The translations under genes were made by a program, and so were the position numbers. A model generated the notes under the pieces. The model was not told the origin of the DNA and ran no database searches. It was given only the letters and a program-made list of their open reading frames with translations. This document shows, one piece after another, positions 44,555 through 56,308 of a DNA stretch of 64,000 nucleotides. This DNA is from Heligmosomoides polygyrus polygyrus (taxonomy: Eukaryota > Nematoda > Chromadorea > Rhabditida > Heligmosomidae), in assembly GCA_947396885.1 (NCBI GenBank), contig OX377205.1:56032676-56096675 (forward strand), given 5' to 3'. Position 1 is the first letter of the stretch, and the number at the start of each line of letters is the position of its first letter.

Positions 44555-45844
44555 AATATATGTGGTGAAGCTGTCCACATTTAGTGCAGTTTTGCCGTTC
44601 GCAATCCTTACTGGCATGCTTATCCGAATAACATTTCCAGCAAAGTGTCTTGCTTATCATGATTTTTCTTCTTTCTTGTAACCCAAGCTGAGAGCGCAGA
44701 CCCACGCGTAGTGGCCAACCTCTTCACAAGTGACGCAAAACTGATAGGTGTCTTTTTTCGCTCCTCATAATGGTCAGAATTATTTGGCTGCAAGCTTCGT
44801 TGGTGGTACGGGATTCTACGTGCGATTTTGAAGCAATCTCGTTATTAATCTCACTCGTGATTTCGGCGACGGTGATGTCTTTTCTCTCCCTTACTTTTAT
44901 CAACACCTGCTTCACGATGTCACAAGAAAATTTCTGCAGAATTGTTTTTCTCCATATCGCATCTGCCGTGTTTTGGACGTCCTGGCCAGCAGAGGTCATC
45001 TGGTTGATCAGCGTGGAAATTTTATCAAACATAAGAGTGCAGTTTTTTGCTTTTTTGTCAGCCGTATGCAGTGATGTCAGCTGATGTACAATTCTCGCGC
45101 TGTTATTGGCTTTGTTAGCGTATTTGCTTTTGAGGGTTTCTATTATCCACTCGTCAGTTTCAGGAATGAGCTGCCTTTTATAGCTGTGTCTGATTTTCCT
45201 TTGAGGCTGTCTTTAAGAAGTAACATCTTCTCAATTGTGGTAAGGGTAGGACTTTTGTGCACTAGAGTTTCGTAGACCGCCCAGAATTCTGGAAGTTCCT
45301 CTTCATTGCCATAAAATTTAGGATTTGATAGGCGAGGCGGTTTGATGTTTCCACATGGAATCCGAGATAATTCACATTCTTGAACTTTTGAGTTTTGTGA
45401 AGGAGTCACTTTTGATGAGACTTCCTCAAATAGCGATAGGATTCCAAGCTTCCGGCCTAGCTTGTTTCGAAGATTGTTTGCTTTAGTAAGTCGGGTGTCT
45501 AGCATATATATCATTTCGGTTGCATTTGCAATTGCGTTACTGAAGTTTGTCTCTTTTTCAATAGCCTGAAAAGTTTGGTAGAAATTTTTCCTTTCCTCCT
45601 TCGTCTTTATGTAATTATAGTTTTCCTTCATTTGAGATATTATTCTGTTGAGTTCATCTCTTGCGGTAGTAATCTGGGTGATTCCTCCACCGATTAGATC
45701 AATGGCTTGTGCAGTGTCATCGTATTGATCCTGATCTGTACCTGATATCGTCAGAGGATCTGTATAGTGCTTGAAGTTTCGTGTGAGCGCGTGCAGAGTT
45801 CTCACGCCATTGGCTACTGCTTTCCCATAAAATAGGGATTTCAT
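44555..45844 (-). pseudogene. BEL gag
   Basis: The minus-strand start at 45844 (MKSLFYGKAVANGV) begins a 233-codon frame. It carries a coiled-coil-like N-terminus and the BEL signature PKFYGNEEELPEFWAVYETL followed by LLLKDSLKGKSDTAIKG (the DUF1759-type region). Frame 44724-45032 continues the capsid region (IWRKTILQKFSCDIVKQVL). A zinc-knuckle region follows at about 44570-44760, with FCVTCEEVGHYAWVC and CWKCYSDKHASKDC. One frameshift near 45140 and another near 44724 break it. Confidence 0.88.
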
Positions 45845-46093
45845 TTTGACAGAGCAAAATGGGGACCAAAGTATTGGCCACTTTTACCAGAGAGCTCCGG
45901 TAACTGGTCTCAGGGGACCAGATTTTCCTTCGGCCTCAGTGGACCGCGTTGCTAACTTTGGTCAGTAGAGGACCAAATTACAGGAGTATGGAAGAAAGAG
46001 TGTTTGGCTGATGCACCAAAATGTGGTGGTTCTGTGGGTTTTCTTATACAAGTTTACTGCCACTAAATCTACAATATACGCAACGATAATGAG

Positions 46094-46293
46094 NNNNNNN
46101 NNNNNNNNNNNNNNNNNNNNNNNNNNNNNNNNNNNNNNNNNNNNNNNNNNNNNNNNNNNNNNNNNNNNNNNNNNNNNNNNNNNNNNNNNNNNNNNNNNNN
46201 NNNNNNNNNNNNNNNNNNNNNNNNNNNNNNNNNNNNNNNNNNNNNNNNNNNNNNNNNNNNNNNNNNNNNNNNNNNNNNNNNNNNNNNNNNNNN
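46094..46293. other. Assembly gap, 200 N
   Basis: A run of 200 undetermined bases inside the BEL upstream LTR. The true length is unknown. All open frames crossing it are artefacts. Confidence 0.99.
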
Positions 46294-47021
46294 CGCACCC
46301 TCCGTCTCCTCTAGAACACATCCCATCGCTGCAAAAAACAGTTCTCTTATCTAGCTGCGGTTCATGGCGCCATCCAAAGTTCTTCTCACGGTTTCGTTAG
46401 TGTCAACTGTCTGAAGCTAGAATTCATTCAAGTCGGTTTCGTTAAGCGTCAAGTGGCTTGTGTCGAGGTTAGCTGTTACAACGATGTTCCGTTTTGATCA
46501 AAACTCTAGCACCAGGCGGGACTCGACAGGGCGGTAATGCTCTACGCCACTACATCACCTGCGCTGTTTGGTCGCTGTTTGGCCACACCTTCGTGGGACC
46601 CATCAGGACTAACCTTTACATCGGTATGAGTCCCCAAAAGGTTGGAATAAGTTTTAATGAACAAAAAATTATTCTGACCTTTTGGAGAGCCTCCGTTTCA
46701 TGAGAAGAAGCTCATTTCTTTTCCCATTTGTTTTTGAAACTGGAATGGTTGTTCAATCGATAGAAGCGCGTATATCGGCTGCTGTATTTGCGTGATATCC
46801 ACTTCAAGCGACAAATGCTAAAAAATCGACCAATACTGTCTGCCCGAATCATATTCCTCCCTTGTTGCAAAGCCTGTCTTCTGAGCGCCATACTGTAATG
46901 ATTACCACCCCAAACGGCTGGTTATCTAAGGGTGAAATTAAGAAAGAGCAAAAGATAGATAAGAGAACTGTTTTTTGCAGCGATGTTATGTGTTCTAGAC
47001 GGAGACGGAGGGTGCGCGTAG
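46294..47021. repeat. Inverted repeat pair beside the gap
   Basis: The left arm at 46294-46351 begins CGCACCCTCCGTCTCCTCTA. The right arm at 46962-47021 is its near-complement, ending in GGAGACGGAGGGTGCGCG. The two share about 58 bases including GCTGCAAAAAACAGTTCTC. The spacer is about 610 bases. The left arm is cut by the gap, so the element could extend further. Confidence 0.75.
46498..46560 (-). repeat. tRNA-like SINE head, second copy
   Basis: It shares GATCAAAACTCT and CCAGGCGGGACT with the repeat at 35790-35812, in the same orientation, but is more diverged. The B box is weaker here. Confidence 0.45.
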
Positions 47022-48480
47022 TGTTTCGACTCACAATTTCCTCCCTTATAATTGTTCGAGAGCTTCATACTACCCGATGATATTGAATGTTTTGGGCAAA
47101 ATTAGGCGAGGTGCATAACAGTGCGAATACAGCTGTCACCTTAGGATGGCCTCCTCCCCATTAGGGTAGATCCATATATGTCTTGTGCCGTCAGATGAGA
47201 AATTCACATTCTTGCTCCTAAACGCGCCTGGTACCAGATCGTTAACCCAGGAGACATGTATAAGATGATGGCTTTGTTAGAGTGGACAGAACACAAACCT
47301 TGGATCGACTTGGAGTGTAGACAAGAGTCAGACTTACCTCTCTTGCACAACATCCGCTCTTGAGGGGGTCTTAGAGCGAAGACTTTTAAAAATTTGATGC
47401 AGGTTCCATGCCCCTCTACCTCTATCTTGAAACCGTCGATGCCTCTGTGTCAACTATGCGGGCAGGTTGTAGCGTTTAGCGTTTTTTACCATTTTCACAT
47501 CAAACACTTTTCAGATCGAACTGTACATTTGTATCGTCAACTTGTCGAGCCTAACGCTTTTGAAATCAAACTAAACATCTTCCAAATCAAAACGAGTTCT
47601 GTCCACATTGAACTAGAGACTCCAAGAAAGAAAAGAAGATTTTATTCATGGGAAATTCTGCATAACTTTCTTTGATGTTTTCATTCATCTACGCCATATG
47701 TGAACACATTTTTTGAGATTTTACAGAAAGTTATTTTCAAAGGAAAACAACGGTTTCAAGCTTGTTTTGAAGAGATGGAAGGCTGACATTTTTGAGTGCC
47801 AAAAAAGAGATTGCACCATACACTCCTCGAAGACGCCGCGGTTTTCAGTCAAATGATAGCAGAATTTCTGTTTGGATGGAGTTTGACACCTGTTTACGAT
47901 GCAACACAAACACATATGTTCTCACTTTGGTGGTTTATGCAAGCGGCATTTACACTGTCAATCAAATAAAAATTGCGGCAAACATTTTGAGTGCATGGCG
48001 CGATCTGATCTTTTAATGCGCTATGTAATTGCTTTTTCGCAGTGCATTAAGACACATTTTAATTTCTTGTTAATCTTAAAGGTAAAAATTTTATAAAATT
48101 ATTGCATTTATTGGGCAGATAGCTAAAAAATTTCAAAGAATGTTATACCCAAGTTTCCTTGAAAAAAAGTGGTTCTAACCATCTTATGTATTTATTGAGA
48201 GTCCCTACTTTAACCAGCTTTAAGTTCAATTTGAATGAGACGGGTTAGCCTTGAGTTGAGGGTGAGGGTGTCCAATTTGGTTAGAAAAGTCTTAAACTAG
48301 CTTAAAAGGGTGTCCATTTTGATTGGAAAAATGTTTGAAGCAATGCCGAAAAAATAAATATAAATAATAAATACATTACTAATTAACAACCCACAAAACT
48401 AAATACAACCTAATCACGCATTTAGACGCTAGACAGTTTAGAGAGAGTGGGTCAACTAAATAACTAAGGATAAAGGATAA
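47022..48480. other. AT-rich spacer
   Basis: I recognise no gene in this 1.4 kb. The open frames at 47394-47675 and 47792-48016 have no domain or convincing splice sites. Confidence 0.45.
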
Positions 48481-48938
48481 AGGACGGCGTTAGTCAATCC
48501 CTTCTGGGATGCGCCAGCGCATTCTACTTCTACGGGATGTCGTGGAGGCGACATGAATGCGTATTTGGCCATACAATGACTTGCGGTGGCCAGCCGATGA
48601 AAAAGTCAGCGCTTTATTCTTCCCAGACAAGTCTGGTACCAATTCACCGACCCCGGAGGGATGGAAGGCTTGGTTGGCCTGGGCGGGAAATCCGAACCAG
48701 GAACCTGGTATCGGGTGCACGCGACAGTCGCGCCTCCTCCACTGCGCTACACTCGCCCTAACTAAATAACTAAATAAATAAACTATAAAAATAAACCTGT
48801 AACTGGAAAAATTGTTTGAAGCAATGCCGAAAAACAATAAAAGTTCACAAATATGATGCCGATGCTAAAGAAACCATCATTTTATCGATTCTTATCTCGC
48901 CAATGTTCTACTGCCTAACAGCCACGGCGCATTTCCGG
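48481..48938 (-). repeat. SINE-like repeat, copy 1
   Basis: It matches 58671-59136 over about 455 bases at high identity. On the minus strand it contains TAGCGCAGTGG (A box) and GGTTCGGATTTCCC (B box), so it is tRNA-derived. It ends in the short tail CCTTTATCCTTTATCC. Sequence beyond 48938 is not shared with copy 2. Confidence 0.85.
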
Positions 48939-49603
48939 CACACCATGGCGCGAGGAAGGAAGGCCGTTGACCCAACGAGGGGAGTCGGGCCCAGGTTGAG
49001 TAGTGGTCGCAGACTCGACTGAGCCCGCGTCAGATCTCGGTAAAATGTGAAAATTTCGATCATTTCGGATCGACATAAGAATATAGAATAAAGCTCCTTG
49101 TCCGAGAAAGACATCCGCCGCATTAGTTTTTCGAAAGAAGATGATGCAAAGGCGTAAATGTGGAAAAACCAAAACCTTAAAAAATAATTGCGAAAAGTGA
49201 GCACTCGAGAGAAGCCTTTAATCTACTCCGAAACAACTTGATCTGTCCTACTGCCACTGTGATGAGCTCCTACAAGTCTACTGTGGACTGGAGAAAGCAG
49301 GGCTTCCTACCTTTCTGCACAACGTGGTTTTAACCCCTTCGAAAGTGAAGAAAATGCAACCCAGCAGACGAAACTGCGGCATGGGGTGGATTTGAGGTTA
49401 CATATTACGCCTGTTTTTCAATATTCAAGTTCATGGCGTAGTCAAAATTCGAAGAAAGGAACCTTACTTCTATCAACACTGGGGCATTCCAGTAGGACAC
49501 ATGGCTAATAGGGAATAGGCAAATGAAAATATTCGGCGCAAACCAAATGTCTCCATAGGTTGTTCGCGTTAGTTTTCCGAAGGCAGACTTTCTTTTCCTT
49601 GAG
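48939..49603. other. Spacer between SINE copy and unidentified gene
   Basis: No gene or repeat was recognised. The interval could be a first intron of the gene that follows. Confidence 0.4.
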
Positions 49604-51699
49604 CTTCGAACCGTCTTGTCATTCCGTGGTGGGAATCCATGGACAAACGAAAATCCTGCTCGGAGCCCAACTTCGAGCTTTTTGATGAGTCTTCACTCCA
49701 GACTACTGGCAGTCAGTCGTCTGGGAATGATTGGGTCTACTGTGGGTCTTCCCCTGGTGTTGGATCCAACGAGATCGTTGAAAACTCGTTTGTTGGGTGC
49801 TTACCAGAATCGTGCAGTAGAATCTTCCACCAGACTGCCCCCAAGGCCAAAAGGTCCTCAGGAGGTAATAATCTCGAGGGAGCAGGGAGAGGCCGTAAAC
49901 CGACCGTACTCCTGTAGCCTATACAGTAACCATCAGTTTACACGATTTCCATTTTAAAATTAACTGCGTAGTTTGTACATCATCGGAAAGGAAATCCAGT
50001 CACCATTGCGAATATGACATTGTTTTCAAAAACAGGTGCTTTTGAAGCAAGTTATTCAAAAGCGGCGCTTTCTCGCCCAAAACGGCGCAAAAAACGCATT
50101 TTTGCGCCGAATGGACAAAAGATAGGGCTGGTATTGTACTCTTGAGTTCTGACACTGAGGAGTTCCAAAAACGAACGGGTCTTGGGCGGTTCTCAGGACC
50201 GCAAGATTCCGATCCAATACCGCGAGAAGGTTTCTATTCATATGGACGCTTCTTCCAGAAAGGGAGCACCTCAACCTTGATTTTGTGAATCGCAGCCACT
50301 TGTATGAGGCAGAAGTAGGTGCTCATCTTACCGCTCAGAAGATCTTCAGCATCTCTGCGGGGCTGCGGAAGCTGGATTCTACTTAGCATCAGTTGCATTT
50401 GTGACAGTTAGTCACCATGAAAGCGAAACTTGTCAAGAGTGAAGGGTCAACAGCTAACGGGGCGAGAACAACCAGTGCTTCATCCCATGGGAGCAATCAG
50501 CCTCCTCATGTCGTTCATGGAATTCACTTCTCCTTCATACATATTATACATTCTGTTCTGCTTCCGACTTCTTACATTCGATCGCCAGAGACACGAGCGT
50601 AGTATCAATCACCGCGAATGTTACTATTATACATTAAGGGACAGAGGGTAGCGCTCAAGCTCGGCGTCACTCCACTTGGGATGCGCCACACGTTCCGCTA
50701 CTACTTATTTCGTATCATTTGTTCCGCTGTGTCTCATAATTCTCTTATGTATTGCGACGCTACATGTTTTGCTCTTCAAACGCTCTTTTGCTGCAGTCGT
50801 CTTTCAAGGGGATCTGCTCAAAGTTCTTGTATTCTTTTACTATTTTTATTTATTTTCTAAACACTCAGTTGACATGAGCTAGCAAGGCCGAGTTTGTGTC
50901 GTCGTGTGACGAGCTATTAAAATGACCGTGGGCCACTGAACAGAGTATCGGCACCATCATCTGTTCTAGACGATAATTACAGGAAGTGCTTTCCATGGAA
51001 ATCCTGCATTCGACAGTGTCTACTGGGTCTGCTGTGGCTAGTTTTGATACGCGAGAGCTCTGCAAGTTCCGTTTACTTAGCGGATCGAGATAAAATGCCG
51101 CGACGCGATATTGTTCGCTGAGGAATTTGGGGACTTGGGGAGAAGGCAGCAATTGCAGAACCTCGTTGGATGTCGACGGCTACGAGTCAGCGGCGATGTC
51201 GCGTCGGCGCCACAGCTTACATGAAGGCCGTCGGATTCCAGCGATCCACGGTAAGCCTAGAGGACATGAGCGGACACTCTTGTGCCCAGTGGAACAAAGC
51301 CCTTTACAGAGCGGTCAAGAAGACGAGCGAAGAAGAAGAAAGCTAATCGCATTGTCCGTCAGACAGGTACGAGAGCTGCCCTCATAGCACGACGCTCCAG
51401 TATTTGCCGCCTGCTGCGCATTCATTTATACTGGGGTGGGGGATTCTCGCTTAACGCTCTCAGACTCAGCTGAAAGTTATCCGAGCCCAAAAGATCGGAG
51501 CAAATCGGTCGAGGATTATACCACAAATGATTGCACGCGGTTTAGTCTGCCATGGAGAAAAACAAAGAAGCGGCTGCTATCCGCACCATTTGGCCATGGT
51601 ACCCTGACAGTTACTTGTCAAAGGTATTTAGGGCCGGAGCTTCGGGACATGGGTATGCCAACCACCCTCGTGGAACCAGCAAATAGCAGCTCAAACTGA
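49604..51699 (+). CDS. Unidentified protein-coding gene, six candidate exons
   Basis: The candidate exons are 49604-49864, 50259-50314, 50408-50598, 51159-51250, 51310-51366 and 51465 to a stop at 51699 (or a donor at 51598). The phases match at every junction (1, 0, 2, 1, 1). Donors include GTAGGT and GTAAGC, and acceptors include TTCCAG, TTTACAG and CTCTCAG. The third donor (GTAGTA at 50599) is the weakest. The protein is serine-rich at the start (KSCSEPNFELFDESSLQTTG). It has a helical segment (VNRSHLYEAE joined to LVTMKAKLVKSEG), then basic, phospho-site-like stretches (MSRRRHSLHEGRR, RSRRRAKKKK, RFSLPWRKTKKRLLS). I do not recognise the family. Upstream exons are likely, since no start with a clear leader was found, although ATG 49639 is possible. 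Confidence 0.5.
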
Positions 51700-53264
51700 G
51701 TAAGGCTAAAATACACTATTAACATAACCAGTAAGTATGCTATGCTAAATTCAGGAATGGATTAGGGCTCAGAACGCTATTTACCACTGATTGCTGATCA
51801 TTTAAGGAGTAAAACGTCTTAGAAAACAATCCGTTTTAAAAGTAGGGCAAAAGATACTGAACTTAATTAGCAAAGGAAAGCGAAAGATACTGAAGTAGGA
51901 CCTGCAACGACAGAAACGCAAGGGCTCAAAATGAGGTATGAAGAAGACCAACAGGGATGGGCGGAAACTTCTAAAATTTTTCCAGAAGAAGAAAACAGAA
52001 AATTGCTTTCGTCAGAAAACAGAAAAGCCAAAACGCCAAAAAGCAGAAAATTTCACAATTATCATGCCACCTAATTATTTAACTAAAAGACCCATTTTCC
52101 AGTAGCAAATGTTTCTTGTATGGCTAGAACTATAGTGGTGGACCAGCGTTTTAACTTACAAGCGTTTTCAAAAATTTCTAGTACACTCCAGATTCAATAC
52201 AATCAACAAATTGTAAGTCTTGACTAATAGATCCTAGGAATCTCGACATCTGAAGTATGCTACATTACTCATCGGTTCCTTTCACAACTAATGCCCTAAC
52301 GATTACATCACTAATCGCAATACTATGAGCGTTTCTGTGAAAAATAAATGCTTAGATTTGGTTGGGCTAGAGAGGAAAGGTAAAAAAGAATGGCTTATGA
52401 ATGATGAATGTTACCTATCGCATTCATCTTCAAATATAGCGGTTTAAGGCTCACAGTCCAGAATGTAGGTGTAATCTCAAATCCACGATTCACTAGATTA
52501 ATGGTCCCACTAGTAAGAAACTGGGGTTTTAAAGCACTGAACACGGTGAAGGGACATTGACCACCGTTTGCATGTTTCAACTCCATTGCTTGAGTTCATA
52601 GATACTCCCTCTAGAACTGTGCAGAGAGTATTATTATCTGCGCTAGAATCTATATTCCTAGTCGGTCTCGTTCTTCGAGAACGCCTTTCCTTGTAGGTGG
52701 CCTAGTTTCCTCATGGCTAGAGTTTTCAGGCCAATTCAACAATGCTCTTTACAGCACCTAGTTGCTCCTTAGCAGACTAAAGATGATGTGAACTGGCTTG
52801 ATGGTTCACAGAACAACACGAGATTATGACTGAACGGGCTGTCAGCACGCCAGTTTTTGGTTGAAGGTGCTTTCTTGAATGCGCAGACACTATAGAATAA
52901 AGATCAAACATATACCTTCTCTATCGTATTATTATTACTCGTCGTATATAAATATTACGCTGGATGATGGATGCTGTCGGTGAATGAGCGCGATATGAAT
53001 CGCTACGTTTTCCTATCAGGCGCTTTGCCTTGGTTACAATACAACGGTGTCTGGGGCACCATCACTTTGACGTGGTTTATTTACTGCCAGATCTTCAAGT
53101 GCCTCAGGATCACTATCATAATAATACCCACAGTTTCTGACATCTTGTTTCAGGCACCAGGCAAAAGTGCTGTCTCTCATACACATACAACTGGCCTACG
53201 GATAGTCATCTTCGTAGGCCCAATGTAGCACTTATTATTCAGTTGTTTTTTTTCTTAGATTGAG
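51700..53264. other. AT-rich spacer
   Basis: I recognise no gene. CAGGGATGGGCGGAA at 51952-51966 recurs inverted at about 56100 (TTCGCCCATCCCTGG), each beside AAAACAGAAAA-type sequence. This suggests a dispersed repeat. Confidence 0.4.
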
Positions 53265-53577
53265 GTGCATTATGACACCGTAGCATACCATGGGCAAGCT
53301 GGTCTGATTTTGATTTTTTGTAGTGATCATGTTACTTTTGGGTTGGCTGTCCTACCCTTTTTCTGGTTATTTTCTCCCTTTACAGCGCATATTTATAGAT
53401 GGTGGGCCTTTCCTCAATGCTCCGATAGATTTCTTTTTAGTGCTTTCACTATCTGTAAGTTGAGTTCTGAATTTTTTTTTTCTATTCTTGTTTCTTGGGC
53501 GAGGTTTCGCGGCTTTATTACATCATTATTGGCGCATCCTTATGGATGTATTGATAAATAAATAAATAAATAAAGAT
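53265..53577 (+). repeat. LINE-like 3' tail with (ATAA)n
   Basis: A hydrophobic open frame (53265-53561) runs into GATAAATAAATAAATAAATA. The same arrangement, a short C-terminal frame followed by ATAA repeats, is seen at 63762 (plus) and 60421 (minus). It is probably the 3' end of a truncated LINE family. Confidence 0.4.
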
Positions 53578-53580
53578 TAT

Positions 53581-55400
53581 ACTACATCTCAGTGGAAGAT
53601 CAGCAGGACCGTCTTGCTGTACAAGAAGGGAGACGTGCAAGACATTGCCAACTATGACCCGATCGGCCTGCTGTCCATAATCTACAAGCTGCTCATTCCA
53701 GTCATCCATAATGAGATTAACAGAACGCTGCATGAAGAACAGATATGCGGACAAGCAGGATTTCGGAGAGGATTCAGCACGATCGACCACATACACAACG
53801 TTACAGTAATAATCTTGGTTATTCAGCCTCTGGTCACGACCCGAAGTCAATTCAGTTCGTATATTTATCTGCGAAAATCCACAAAGCACGGAACGACAAG
53901 CCGGAACGTAACTCGGCACAAGAGAAAACATGTCGACAACACATAACGGGAGATCACTGGGCACCGGAGTGGGGACGAATGCCGGCGTGGTCGGTGGAAG
54001 GAGCAGAAGCACCGCGATGAAAGGACTGGCCGGGTCCCTCGGTGCAGCAGCGCTTCCCTCAACCGTCCGGGTGGCCGTCCTCGAGAGTCCTTTGTCCTCG
54101 CTTATATAGGTCCGTCCTCCTCAACTCCGTGCCTGAAACAAAGAAGAGCAAGGGGTTTCGAAAGAGATGGCCAGCAAGGAGAGAGGCAACGCGGGGGTAA
54201 AATGTCAAAACGGGACTCACCACACCGATTCCTTCTTCGTCCCTTACATTACGAAGCTCATCATTATGAAGTGTCGCGAGAGTAGAAGCTGCCGCTGTGC
54301 CTTACGTTCATCGACCTGAAGAAGGCATTCGACTCCGTCAAAACTGAAGTGGTCATCGACGCCTTGCTCACTCTGTCTTCCTACTCAGTACATTAGAGTC
54401 CTTCGAGAGCTGTACAGTGGATTCACGACCAAGATCTCACCATTCTACAACGACGTCGTCGTCGACGTGAAGAGAGGGGTTCGGCAAGGGGATACCATAT
54501 CCCGAAGCTCTTCAGCGCCACTCTCGAAAACGTCATGCGCGAACTAGAATGGGAAGACATGGGAGTGAAGGTCGACGGCCGGCAACTACATCATCTTCGC
54601 TTCGCTGACGACATCGTGCTCAAAACACCGAGCATCAGTCAGGCGGAGCGAATGCTGGCCGACGTCGATTGTGTATGTGGAAACGTTGGACTGCAACTGA
54701 ATCTTACGAAGACGATGTCCATGTGGAACGGAAAAGTTTCTGATGCCTCATTCTTGTTCGGCGGAGCAAACATCTCCGAATGCTCCAGCTAGCTACATGT
54801 ATCTAGGTCGTGAAGTTAAAATGGCCGACGACCTAGTGGCAGAATTGAGCAGAAGGAAACGAGCGGCTTTGGGAGCTTTCAAGAGCGTCGAAGAAGTCGT
54901 GAAGAAGACGAAGAACGTCCGACTTCATGCACACCTACTCGACACCACTTACTCCCTGCCCTAACATAGACTTCAGAGACCTGAGCTTGAGCTATACAAA
55001 AGCAGGATGAACACGCGATCAGCGTCGCCCAGCGTGGAATCCAGAGGACGATGCGGGAGTGACACGATTCACGCAAATGAGAGAAGGCCTTCGGAGTTCC
55101 GAGCTTTGTCGACGTTCGAAGATCAGACGCTCTCGCTTGTGCAAAGTCGTAGAAAATTAGGTGGGTCGGCCAAATAGTGCACCTCGCAGACACCCGCTGG
55201 ACGAGAATCGTCACCGACTAGATTCCACGGGATGTCGAGAGAACACCAGGGCGCCTTGGTCGGATTTCTTCGTGAGTGTTGTGGAGGAACGATATGATGC
55301 TCTTCGTATCCCTCGACGAGGAGGATCCATTGGAGCACTCTAGCACGCTACAGGTACGAGTGGAGAAGCTGTTGGCGCCCGCTCAAGCAACTTGATGATC
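53581..55400 (+). mobile_element. RTE-type LINE, degenerate, with internal insertion
   Basis: The plus-strand translation shows VLLYKKGDVQDIANYDPIGL and GQAGFRRGFSTIDHIHNV. After about 450 foreign bases it continues with CLTFIDLKKAFDSVKTEVVI (first catalytic Asp). It then shows LHHLRFADDIVLKTPSISQ (FADD, catalytic pair intact) and VGLQLNLTKTMSMWNGKVSD. The C-terminal CSSYMYLGREVKMADDL segment follows. Frameshifts and stops are frequent. It is a different subfamily from the RTE copies at 16.3 and 29-32 kb. The endonuclease part is missing. Confidence 0.85.
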
Positions 55401-56230
55401 AGTGGGACGACAGATGATATAGGTGATAATTGAAACATTTTATGTATCACCACCTCATCGCTACATCATCGAGATCAAATGTGACTAAAATTTTTTTGTC
55501 TTTTACTAATTTTTGACAAGCAAAGCTGAGCAAAGTTCAGAATTAGAAAAACAGCTTCGCCAGAGGCTCTGCTGGAAACGATCATTGGGTATGATCGGAC
55601 AAAGAAATTTCAATTTTTAAACCGGAGGTGGAGAATAATCCTACCCACAGTAGCTAATGATCAAGCGGTTAGTGAATAGATAATTGAATGCCCCTCAGAA
55701 CACTAGTTTTGCACCCTTTATATAAAGTTGCAAGTAATCGTAGATGGTGCGAACTACTATTAGAATCGAAAAGAGTCCGAAGTCAAATTATGAAAGTCGT
55801 AAACTGTCTTATGATGGATGTACATGTCAGCGGCATGTGCACAATCAATCAAACAAACAAATCAGAATAGTGCACGAGTGCATGGCGCAAATTCTGCACG
55901 AGCACATATAAAAAGCAACATGCTTGCAATTTAAAATACTCGAAAACATAATTTTGGAATGAAACTCGTGTTTCTATGATGTTTTTTTATATTATTGGAT
56001 TGGATTATATTTTATTGGATTTCCATGACATGATTTTGTTTGCAGCTCTATTTTTCGTTTTCTGGCCAATTTTTGGGCATTTTCCCAGAAAACAAATTTC
56101 GCCCATCCCTGGAAACCAAGCCAAACCACCCTAAAAAGGAAGAAAACAAATTCCTCAAGAGTAACAAAAGCTATAGGAAAACTGCCCAGTCGCAGAAAAA
56201 GTGGCCATAGAAAAGCTTATATTGTGAAAA
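55401..56230. other. AT-rich spacer
   Basis: No gene was recognised. It includes the inverted partner of the 51.95 kb repeat near 56000-56110. Confidence 0.4.
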
Positions 56231-56308
56231 AATGTCGTTAAGAAGGTGAATGAAGGCATGGATAATCATATGGCGGGCGTCGCTACCATATCGAAGGAAT
56301 ATCTGAAA

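Larger units (their letters stand above)
36142..46093 (-). mobile_element. BEL/Pao LTR retrotransposon, degenerate, running into assembly gap
   Basis: On the minus strand the order is gag, zinc knuckle, protease, RT, RNase H, integrase with C-terminal DUF5641-type region, then cysteine-rich and membrane-type frames that may be an env gene. The LTR ends match over about 72 bases, 36142-36214 and 46022-46093, both starting TGTGGTGGTT, with about nine differences. The upstream LTR continues into the N run at 46094, so its outer end and the target duplication cannot be seen. Divergence and frameshifts make this older than the two Gypsy elements. Confidence 0.88.

Noticed and set aside
45962..46400. 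Open frames crossing the N run
   Set aside because: They consist mostly of undetermined residues.
48537..48769. Similar small frames at 48.5 and 58.7 kb as a duplicated gene
   Set aside because: They lie inside the SINE-like repeat. Their conservation reflects repeat identity and not coding selection.
49616..49957. Alternative 113-codon frame over the first exon of the unidentified gene
   Set aside because: Its donor phase does not fit the next exon, while the overlapping frame starting at 49639 fits. The RLPPRPKG motif in it is therefore probably fortuitous.
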